The notes under the pieces are model-generated. The model was not told where the DNA came from. It worked only from the letters and a program-made list of their open reading frames with translations, and searched no databases. A program made the position numbers and the translations under genes. Shown here one piece after another: positions 1 to 6,039 of a DNA stretch of 6,116 bases. The stretch spans positions 1-6,116 of the forward strand of contig CALLWN010000348.1 of NCBI GenBank assembly GCA_938016505.1, in the 5' to 3' direction. The first letter of the stretch is position 1. Each line of letters begins with the position of its first letter. Source of the stretch: an uncultured Sphingomonadaceae bacterium (GTDB taxonomy: Bacteria; Pseudomonadota; Alphaproteobacteria; Sphingomonadales; Sphingomonadaceae).

Positions 1-93
1 GGCAGCATCCGACTACGCGCCACGACGAACTTTGCCGCTTGCATCCAAAGGGGCGTCCACAGATGATTCAAGACTGCTTTTTGGGGAGCAGTC
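1..93. other. Left flank, no gene identified
   Basis: I see no supportable coding region here. An open frame runs antisense across this stretch and the transposase, but it resembles nothing and is a by-product of the base composition. The part nearest the transposase, with the T-rich stretch at about 78-82 and the GGGGAG ribosome-binding site at 83-88 (5 bases before the ATG at 94), is probably the leader of the insertion sequence. I could not place the left end of the element or the boundary with host DNA. Confidence 0.5.
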
Positions 94-875
94 ATGGGCC
101 GCGGGGACTTGTCGGATGCGGAGTGGGAACTGATCGGGCCGTTGCTGCCGCCTGAGCGGGGGCGCTGGGCACGACCTGCCGGAGACAACCGCCGCTTCCT
201 GAACGGGATGCTGCATGTGCTGCGGGTCGGTTGCCCCTGGCGGGACAGGCATGAACGCTACGGCAAGTGGAACTCGGTCCATGTCCGGTTCCGGCGCCGG
301 GCTGAACAGGGCGTGTGGGATGCCTAGCTGCAGACGCTGGTCGATCTCGAGCTCACCGACGATTGGCAGCACATGATCGCCAGCACCACGGTTCGCGGCG
401 ACGTCTTGGCAGCGGGCGGAAAAGGGGGGCCTGTGCGAATGCACTTGGTCGATCACGCGGCGGCCTTGCGAGCAAAATCCACGCTTGGTCAGACAATCAA
501 GGACGCCCTCTCGGCTTCATCCTGACGGACGGCGAGGCCTCGGATCATGCCGCGGCCGACGCGCTGATGACGATCCCGGTGGCGACGCCCAAGGCGGTCC
601 TGGCCGACAAAGGCGACGATGGCGACGCCTTCCGGCAAGACCTCCTGATGCGCGGCATCGTGCCGATCATCCCGCCGCGTTCGAACCGCGACGCGCCGGA
701 GCATCCCGATTATCGCCGCGCCCGGGATCGCAATCGCATCGAGCGCATGTGCGGCAAGCTGACACGACAGCGCCGCATCGCCACCAGATACGACAAGACC
801 GCCCTCTCGGTCGCCAGCTTCCTCAACCTCGCCGCCGCCAGCCCATGGCCGACGCCTGTTGTCAACATGGCCTAG
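94..875 (+). pseudogene. IS5-family transposase, two-frame, inactivated
   Basis: This would have been the DDE transposase that cuts and rejoins the insertion sequence. The first frame starts at ATG 94 behind GGGGAG and shows the N-terminal DUF4096-type region (LSDAEWELIGPLLPP near residue 6, then NRRFLNGMLHVLR, PWRD and the KWNSVHVRFRR block). It is cut by TAG at 325-327, just after GVWDA, where relatives continue with a Leu codon. Reading on in the same frame gives LQTLVDLELTDDWQHMI, then AST at codon 96 (379-381), where the family has the catalytic Asp of DST. At the A/G run 420-429 the match moves to the -1 frame: NALGRSRGG, LADKG with the second Asp (606-608), RNRIERM with the Glu (741-743), RRIATRYDK, and a stop at 873-875. 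KGDDGD replaces the usual KGYDGD. Total span is near full length. The stop and the Asp-to-Ala change both indicate a dead gene; the frame change alone might be programmed. Confidence 0.9.
420..429 (+). other. A4G6 run at the transposase frame switch
   Basis: Four A followed by six G lie where the transposase match leaves the first frame (GGKGG, then an unrelated tail ending at a TGA near 528) and enters the -1 frame (GACANALGRSRGG). Slippage of a Gly tRNA from GGG 427-429 to GGG 426-428, or of the Lys tRNA on AAA, gives exactly this change. IS427-like elements of the IS5 family are known to use such runs for programmed -1 frameshifting, so the switch may be original to the element and not damage. 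It has no effect here, because the stop at 325 lies upstream. Confidence 0.6.
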
Positions 876-2086
876 ATCACGCCTCTTGCGGCGAGGTCGG
901 TCCGGGCGGCCTCGTCGAGGCCGAGGGCGGTGAGGATTTCGGCGTTGTGTTCGCCGACTGTCTGGGGGGCGAGGGTGCGGATGCTGCCCGGCGTCTTCGA
1001 GAATTTGGGGAAGCAGTTCTGCATGGTGAGCGTGCCCCAGCGGGGGTGGGGGAGCTGGACGAGCGCCTCGCGCGCCTGGAAGTGGGGATCCTCGAGCATG
1101 TCGGGGGCGCGGTAGATGCGGCCGGCGGGGACTCCGGCTTCCACCATCTTGGCCTCGAGCTCGGCGACCGTGTGCGTCTTGGTCCAGGCGGCGATGAGGT
1201 CGTCGAGCTCCTGCTGGTGGCGGCCGCGGGCGATGTGGGTGGCGTAGCGGGGGTCGTCCTTGAGTTCGGGCCGGCCCATGGCAGCGCACAGGCGGGCGAA
1301 GACCGTGTCCTGGTTGGCGCCGATCAGGAACTCGCCGTCGGCGCAGGGGTAGACGTTGGAGGGGGCGACACCGGGGAGGACCGAGCCCGAGCGCTCGCGC
1401 AGGTGGCCGGCGACGGTGTATTCGGGGACCAGGCTTTCCATGACCTGGAGAACGGCCTCGTAGAGGGCGCTGTCGACGATCTGGCCCTCGCCGGTCAGGT
1501 CGCGGTGGCGAAGCGCCGCGAGCGCGCCCATGCAGCCATAGGTGGCGGCGAGCGAGTCGCCGATGGAAACACCCATGCGCGCCGGCGGGCGATCGGGATC
1601 GCCGACGATGGCGCGCCAGCCGCCCATGGCCTCGCCGATGCCGCCGAAGCCGGCGCGATCGGCGTAGGGGCCGGTCTGGCCGTAGCCGGAGACGCGCACG
1701 ACGATCAGCGAGGGCTTGTCGGCGAGGAGGTCGGCCGGGGCGAGGTTCCAGCCCTCGAGCGTTCCGGGGCGGAAATTCTCGATGAGGATGTCGGCGGTCA
1801 TGATGAGGCGGCGGGCGAGGGCCTGGCCCTCGGGCAGGCGGAGGTTCAAGGAGACCGACTTCTTGTTGCGGGCGACGACTTCCCACCACAGCGGATATTC
1901 GCCGCGGCCCCAGTCGCGCATGGGGTCGCCGCCGCGCTTGCCGTCCTGGCCGGGGGGTTCGATCTTGATGACCTCGGCGCCCATGTCGCCGAGGAGCTGG
2001 CCGCAGAAGGGGCCTGCGATGAGCTGGCCCATCTCGACGACGCGCAGGCCCGCGAGCGGGCCGGGACTGGGTTCGGTCATGGTCAT
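872..2086 (-). CDS. CaiB/BaiF family class III CoA-transferase
   Basis: A cytoplasmic enzyme that should move CoA from an acyl-CoA donor to a free carboxylic acid; the two substrates cannot be read from the sequence. The 404 aa product is of normal length. It has the family N-terminus (LAGLRVVEMGQLIAGPFCGQLLGDMGAEVIKIEPP split over residues 11-45), the RNKKSVSLNL block at 73-82, ILIENFRPG at 100-108, SGYGQTGPY at 133-141, and GEGQIVDSALYEAV at 199-212, whose Asp205 aligns with the catalytic Asp that forms an acyl anhydride in this family. GVPAGRIY at 318-325 and the GVI end are also typical. The start at 2086 is chosen because its ATG overlaps the hyuB stop as ATGA, a translational coupling arrangement; a second in-frame ATG lies at 2080. 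It is last in the operon. Its TAG stop (872-874) shares bases with the opposed transposase stop, and codons GCA AGA near the end differ from the G/C-ending codons used elsewhere. Confidence 0.93.
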   Translation of the reverse strand: MTMTEPSPGPLAGLRVVEMGQLIAGPFCGQLLGDMGAEVIKIEPPGQDGKRGGDPMRDWGRGEYPLWWEVVARNKKSVSLNLRLPEGQALARRLIMTADILIENFRPGTLEGWNLAPADLLADKPSLIVVRVSGYGQTGPYADRAGFGGIGEAMGGWRAIVGDPDRPPARMGVSIGDSLAATYGCMGALAALRHRDLTGEGQIVDSALYEAVLQVMESLVPEYTVAGHLRERSGSVLPGVAPSNVYPCADGEFLIGANQDTVFARLCAAMGRPELKDDPRYATHIARGRHQQELDDLIAAWTKTHTVAELEAKMVEAGVPAGRIYRAPDMLEDPHFQAREALVQLPHPRWGTLTMQNCFPKFSKTPGSIRTLAPQTVGEHNAEILTALGLDEAARTDLAARGVI

Positions 2087-3960
2087 TCCGCCGCCTGCCT
2101 CAGGTGGTGCCACACGGGGGGTCTGGGTGCGGGGAGGCCGGTTTCGGCCTCGCAGCGGGCGCGCAGCTCGTCGATGGTGCCGCCGAAGTCGAACAGGGCG
2201 TTCTGCGGCGCGGTGGCGCGCAGCTGCGCCCTGAGCGCGTCGGTCGCAGCCGGGTCGAGCGCGCCCTCCGCATCGCAGACGACGCCGTAGCGGCGCGCGC
2301 CCTCTGGCGTGACGAGGCCCTGGCGGACCTCCCTTGCGACGAGGGCGGGGTCGCGCTCGAGCGGGTCGCCCCAGCCGCCGCCGCCCCAGGTGATGAAGTG
2401 GAGGATGTCGCCTTCGGCGACCGCGATGCTGTCGGCCTTGTTGGGGAGGATGGTGGTGGTGCCGTCGGGGCGTTCCAGGACCTTCCGGGCGCGGGCGCCG
2501 GGCTTGCCGCCGTTGACGCCCCAGGGGTGGGTGAACCAGCGGTCGTCGTGGATGGAGATGGTGCCGGGCTCGAGGAAGCGGTAGCTCATGAGGATGCCGT
2601 TGCCGCCGCGATGCTTGCCCGGGCCGCCGCTGTCGGCGAGCGCCTCGTAGCGCTCGATGCGGAGCGGGAAATAGCGTTCGAGGAACTCGTTGGGGACGTT
2701 GGTGAAACCGGGCCAGAGCGAGTGGCCGTCGGGACCGTCGCCGAACGGCTTGCCGGGGATCCCGCCGAAGCCGATCTGGAACAGCTGGAACCATTCGCCC
2801 TTGCGGTCGCGGCCCGAATACATGAGGTGGGGCGAGGAGGAGAAGCCGGCGGCGCACAGGAACTCGGGCGTGCGCTGGCCGAGCAGGCCGCCGAGGATGT
2901 CGAAGATGCGGCCGAGCGCGTGGGTGCGGCCGGAGAGGGCCGCCGGGTAGCGGGGCTTGAGCAGCGAGCCTTCGGGGATGCGGACCTCGATCAGGTCGTA
3001 GAAGCCGTCGTTGAACATGATCGCGGGGTCGAACACCATGATCATGTAGATTCCGAAGAACATCTTGAACATGTTCTCGTTGAGGTAGAAGTTGATCGAG
3101 GCTTCGGACTGGGGGTCGGTTCCGTCGAAGTCGAGGATGACCTTCGAGCCCTCGCGCCACATGGCGCAGCGGATGCGGTAGGGGCCGCAGCCGACGCCAT
3201 CGTCGCAGATGTAATCCTCGAAGGTGACGCGGTCTTCGGAGACCGAGCTTTCGATGAGCGCCTTCATGGCGCGGTGGTTGCGCTGGAGCAGGGCCTCGTT
3301 GGCGGAGACATAGACATCGTCGCCGAAGCGGTCGCACATTTCCTGGACTCGGCGGGCGGCGACCCGGCAGGAAGCGATGAGGGCATTCAGGTCGGCCGCG
3401 CACCAGTCGGGCTTCCTCGTCTGGTGCATGACGAGCCTGATGAGCTCGGCATTGTAGACGCCCTTCGCGTAGAGCTTGACGGGGGGGATGCGGACGCCCT
3501 CCTCGAAGATGGAGCGGGCGTCGATCGGCATCGAGCCGGCGACCTTGCCGCCGATGTCGGACTGGTGGCCGAACATGGCGGTCCAGGCGACGAGGCGGCC
3601 GGCGCGGAACACGGGGAGGAGGACCAGCCAGTCGTTGGAGTGGGAGATGGCGCCCTCGCAGCTGTAGGGATCGGAGAGGAAGATCATGTCGCCATCTTCG
3701 ATCTCGCCGTCATAGGCTTTGAGGAAGCCGTCGATGAAGCTGCCGAACTGGCCGACGATCATGCGGCCGCGGTGGTCGGCGATGAGGGGGAAGGCATCGC
3801 CCTGCTCGCGGATGCCGGGCGACATGGCGGTGCGGGTGAGCGTTGCGTCCATCTCGATCCGGGCGTTCCGGAGCGCATTCTCGATGATGTCGAGCGTGAC
3901 CGGATCGATGGCGACGGGGGCGAACGGCCTGGGGTTGGTTTCGACGATGCGGGCGGGCAT
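2083..3960 (-). CDS. Hydantoinase B/oxoprolinase family subunit (HyuB)
   Basis: Partner of the HyuA subunit encoded just upstream. In this family (N-methylhydantoinase, 5-oxoprolinase, caprolactamase, acetophenone carboxylase) the A subunit uses ATP and the B subunit carries a metal-assisted site that completes hydrolysis or carboxylation. The 625 aa product covers the whole domain: DPVTLDIIENALRNA at 19-33, REQGDAF at 51-57, SDPYSCEGAISHSND at 96-110, GHQSDIGG at 131-138, VILDFDGTDPQSEASIN at 274-290, GGPGKHRGGNG at 445-455 and WGGGGWGDP at 525-533. Candidate metal ligands are Asp97, His107, Asp110, His132 and Asp135, by analogy with the His-x-x-Asp and His-x-x-Asp-Ile-Gly motifs of relatives. 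No signal peptide or membrane segment is evident, so it is cytoplasmic. The start at 3960 has GAGGAG 8 bases upstream. Its stop overlaps the start of the CoA-transferase gene. The substrate is unknown. Confidence 0.95.
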   Translation of the reverse strand: MPARIVETNPRPFAPVAIDPVTLDIIENALRNARIEMDATLTRTAMSPGIREQGDAFPLIADHRGRMIVGQFGSFIDGFLKAYDGEIEDGDMIFLSDPYSCEGAISHSNDWLVLLPVFRAGRLVAWTAMFGHQSDIGGKVAGSMPIDARSIFEEGVRIPPVKLYAKGVYNAELIRLVMHQTRKPDWCAADLNALIASCRVAARRVQEMCDRFGDDVYVSANEALLQRNHRAMKALIESSVSEDRVTFEDYICDDGVGCGPYRIRCAMWREGSKVILDFDGTDPQSEASINFYLNENMFKMFFGIYMIMVFDPAIMFNDGFYDLIEVRIPEGSLLKPRYPAALSGRTHALGRIFDILGGLLGQRTPEFLCAAGFSSSPHLMYSGRDRKGEWFQLFQIGFGGIPGKPFGDGPDGHSLWPGFTNVPNEFLERYFPLRIERYEALADSGGPGKHRGGNGILMSYRFLEPGTISIHDDRWFTHPWGVNGGKPGARARKVLERPDGTTTILPNKADSIAVAEGDILHFITWGGGGWGDPLERDPALVAREVRQGLVTPEGARRYGVVCDAEGALDPAATDALRAQLRATAPQNALFDFGGTIDELRARCEAETGLPAPRPPVWHHLRQAAE

Positions 3961-3968
3961 GGGCGCGG

Positions 3969-3974
3969 CTCCTC
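3969..3974 (-). promoter_or_regulatory. Ribosome-binding site of hyuB
   Basis: On the minus strand GAGGAG lies 8 bases before the ATG at 3960. It supports independent initiation of hyuB although the gene is in the same frame as hyuA. It lies just downstream (in mRNA sense) of the 18-bp tandem duplication. Confidence 0.6.
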
Positions 3975-4010
3975 GGGCGGGCGGTCGGCAGGGGGCGGGC
4001 GGTCAGCAGG
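3975..4010. repeat. 18-bp tandem duplication across the hyuA stop codon
   Basis: Two adjacent 18-base units, 3975-3992 and 3993-4010, differ at one position (3987 G against 4005 A), so 17 of 18 bases agree. In mRNA sense the first unit contains the hyuA stop TGA and the second has CGA at the same place. Because 18 is a multiple of three, the duplication keeps the frame between hyuA and hyuB. It makes up most of the spacer between the two genes; removing one unit would leave 24 bases. On the plus strand the repeat is G-rich. Confidence 0.9.
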
Positions 4011-6039
4011 GCGTGATCAGGATGTTGCCGAAGGGATCGACGGTGGCGAGGTGGCCGCCGTGGACCAGCGTGGTTGAATCCATCTCGCAGATGATGGCGG
4101 GGCCGGGCACCCGGTCTCCGGCGCGCAGCCGGGCGCGGTCGTAGATGGTGGCGGGACGCAGGGCGCCGTCCATGAACAGCTCATGGTCGCGCAGCTTCGC
4201 TGCCGACGGGTCGCCATTGCCTTCAGCGATGCGCTCGGCGGTGACGTTGGCGGCCCTGCCGAGCGCGATGACGCGGATGTTCACCAGCTCCTGGGGCACG
4301 GGCAGGTTGAAGGTGAAGAGCCGCAGATGCTCGGCGTCGAAGCGGGCGGCGAGATCGGCAAGCGTCGCGCCCTCGGGCTGGAGGAGCGGGAGCTCGAAGG
4401 CCTGGCCCTTGTAGCGGACATCGATCTCGACCCGGATCTCGATGTCGGCCGGGGCGACGCCTTCCCGGCCGAGCTCAGCGCTGACCTCGGCGACCAGCGC
4501 CTTCGCGACGTGGGCGACCTCGGCCTCGGAGGTTTCGGTGACGAGGCGGTTGAAGCTGCGCTGGGCATCGACCCTGAGCCGGGTGGTCGCATCGCCATAG
4601 GCGCACAGGATCCCCGGCGAGGGGGGGATGATGACCGGCCACGAGCCCATGAGGATGCCCATGGCGTTGCCGTGGAGCGGCCCGGCGCCGCCGAAGGCCA
4701 TGAGGGCGAAGTCGCGCGGGTCGTAGCCCTGCTGGACCGAGACGAGGCGGAGCGCGCCGAACATGGTCTCGTTCACGATCGAGACGATGCCGGCGGCGGC
4801 TTCCATGAGAGGAAGGCCGAGCGCGTCGGCGATGGTCTGGACCGCGCGCTTCGACGCCTCGCGGTCGAGGCGGAAGCTGCCGCCGAGCAGGTTCTCGGGC
4901 AGGTAGCCGAGGACGACATTGGCGTCGGTGACGGTGGGGAGCTCGCCGCCGCGGCCGTAGGCGGCCGGACCGGGCACGGCGCCGGCCGACTGCGGGCCGA
5001 CGCGCAGCGCCCTGGTGAGCTCGGGCACGCTCGCGATCGAGCCGCCGCCGGCGCCGACCGTCTTCACGTCGAGCGAACTGGCCCGCACCGTCAAGTGGCC
5101 GACGCTGGTCTCGCGCCTGAGGCGCGGCTCATACTGCTCGATGAGGGCGACGTCGGTCGAGGTGCCGCCCATGTCGAGGGTGAGGACGTTGGGGAAGCCG
5201 GCGTTCCTTGCGACGAACAGGGCGCCGGCGACACCGCCGGCCGGGCCCGACATGAGCAGGTTGACGGGGGCTTCGGCGCTCTTGTCGGCGGTCATGAGGC
5301 CGCCATCGGAGCGGAGCAGGTGGAGCTTGGCTGGCGTGCCCCAGGCCTTGAGCTCGCGGTCGAGGTTGCCGACGTAGCGCGCGACCGTGGGGCGGACCGC
5401 GGAGTTGGCAACGGTTGTCAGCGCGCGCTCATATTCCTGCATTTCGGGCAGGATGTCGGAGGAGAGGCTGATGGGAAGGCCGGGCAGTTCCTCGGCGAGG
5501 ATGGCGGCGACCGCGCGCTCGTGCGCCGGGTTCACATAGGCGTTGATGAGGCAGACGGTGACGGCCTCGACCTTCTCCTCGCGCAGGCGCCGGCAGGCCT
5601 TGCGAAGCGCCTCGGCATCGAGCGGGCGGACGATGCTGCCGTCGGCGGCGATGCGCTCGGGCACCTCGATGGTGGCCTCGAGCGGGGCGAGCGGCTCGGG
5701 CTTGGGCCAGACGATCCAGGCGGCAAGGCCGCCGGGGACCAGGCTGCGGGCGATCTGGAGGATGTGGCGGTAGCCCTCGGTGACGACGAGGCCGACGCGG
5801 GCGACCTTCCCCTCGAGGACGGCGTTGGTGGCAACCGTGGTGCCATGGAGGAAGAGGGCGAGCGAGTCCGGCGCGACCCCAGCCTTTGCGCAGATGGCGC
5901 GGGCGCCGGCGACGACCGCGCGCGACGGATCGTCGGGCGTGGAGGGAACCTTCTCGCGCCAGGTCTCGCCGCTCTCCTCGTCGATGACGAGAAGGTCGGT
6001 GAAGGTGCCGCCGACATCGACCCCCAGACGATAGCTCAT
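4003..6039 (-). CDS. Hydantoinase A/oxoprolinase family subunit (HyuA)
   Basis: ATP-using subunit of a HyuA/HyuB enzyme. Members phosphorylate or otherwise activate a carbonyl of a cyclic amide, imide or ketone at the cost of ATP, and the B partner then completes the reaction. The 678 aa length is normal. The N-terminal Hydant_A_N region starts with GVDVGGTFTD at residues 6-15, the first phosphate-binding loop of the actin/ASKHA ATPase fold, followed by HGTTVATNAVLEG at 65-77. The central domain has LMSGPAGGVAGA at 262-273, DMGGTSTDVALI at 289-300 (second phosphate loop), KTVGAGGGSIA at 326-336, a GPAAYGRGG stretch near 357 and AFGGAGPLH at 448-456. The C-terminal third contains GDATT (482-486) and VRYKGQAFEL (541-550). 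No signal peptide or membrane segment is seen. The start at 6039 follows AAGGAGG and overlaps the upstream stop as ATGA; no ATG, GTG or TTG occurs earlier in this frame in the window. The gene ends in the same frame as hyuB. Substrate unknown. Confidence 0.96.
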   Translation of the reverse strand: MSYRLGVDVGGTFTDLLVIDEESGETWREKVPSTPDDPSRAVVAGARAICAKAGVAPDSLALFLHGTTVATNAVLEGKVARVGLVVTEGYRHILQIARSLVPGGLAAWIVWPKPEPLAPLEATIEVPERIAADGSIVRPLDAEALRKACRRLREEKVEAVTVCLINAYVNPAHERAVAAILAEELPGLPISLSSDILPEMQEYERALTTVANSAVRPTVARYVGNLDRELKAWGTPAKLHLLRSDGGLMTADKSAEAPVNLLMSGPAGGVAGALFVARNAGFPNVLTLDMGGTSTDVALIEQYEPRLRRETSVGHLTVRASSLDVKTVGAGGGSIASVPELTRALRVGPQSAGAVPGPAAYGRGGELPTVTDANVVLGYLPENLLGGSFRLDREASKRAVQTIADALGLPLMEAAAGIVSIVNETMFGALRLVSVQQGYDPRDFALMAFGGAGPLHGNAMGILMGSWPVIIPPSPGILCAYGDATTRLRVDAQRSFNRLVTETSEAEVAHVAKALVAEVSAELGREGVAPADIEIRVEIDVRYKGQAFELPLLQPEGATLADLAARFDAEHLRLFTFNLPVPQELVNIRVIALGRAANVTAERIAEGNGDPSAAKLRDHELFMDGALRPATIYDRARLRAGDRVPGPAIICEMDSTTLVHGGHLATVDPFGNILITPC

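Larger units (their letters stand above)
61..875 (+). mobile_element. Remnant of an IS5-family (IS427-like) insertion sequence
   Basis: The stretch carries one transposase of the IS5 family in two overlapping frames, the usual arrangement of the IS427-like subgroup. The start given is approximate, because no convincing terminal inverted repeat could be placed on the left. The right side is coding to its last base: the transposase stop lies at 873-875 and the next bases already encode the C-terminus of the opposed CoA-transferase. The usual short non-coding segment and right terminal repeat therefore seem to be missing. With a premature stop and a lost catalytic residue the element should not be able to move itself. 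Whether it inserted here or was brought in by a deletion cannot be told from one copy. Confidence 0.7.

Noticed and set aside
13..456. A 147-codon minus-strand frame over the left flank and transposase start
   Set aside because: It has no recognisable motif and most of it is antisense to a clearly conserved transposase region.
94..875. Transposase as a functional gene using only programmed frameshifting
   Set aside because: The TAG at 325-327 is upstream of the slippery run and the first catalytic Asp is replaced by Ala, so frameshifting alone cannot give an active enzyme.
908..922. Near-perfect palindrome GGCCTCG T CGAGGCC as a possible terminator
   Set aside because: It lies inside the transferase coding region (Gly-Leu-Asp-Glu-Ala codons), has almost no loop and is followed by no T-tract on either strand.
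489..1889. A 466-codon minus-strand frame across the transferase and transposase remnant
   Set aside because: It is Arg/Pro/His-rich shadow sequence overlapping a real gene in a different frame.
485..2290. A 601-codon plus-strand frame crossing the transposase and the CoA-transferase gene
   Set aside because: It is out of frame with the transposase match in the first part and antisense to the transferase in the second, so it is a composition artefact spanning an obvious junction.
872..3403. The transferase frame extended upstream to 843 residues
   Set aside because: The extension overlaps most of hyuB in another frame and is Arg/Pro/His-rich with no family match. The family N-terminus begins at residue 11 of the 404 aa product, and the ATGA overlap fixes the start at 2086.
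2104..4077. A 657-codon open frame on the plus strand antisense to hyuB
   Set aside because: Its translation is a low-complexity mix of A, G, V, E and D with no known motif, and the opposite strand encodes a complete, conserved HyuB. Such mirror frames are expected in GC-rich genes.
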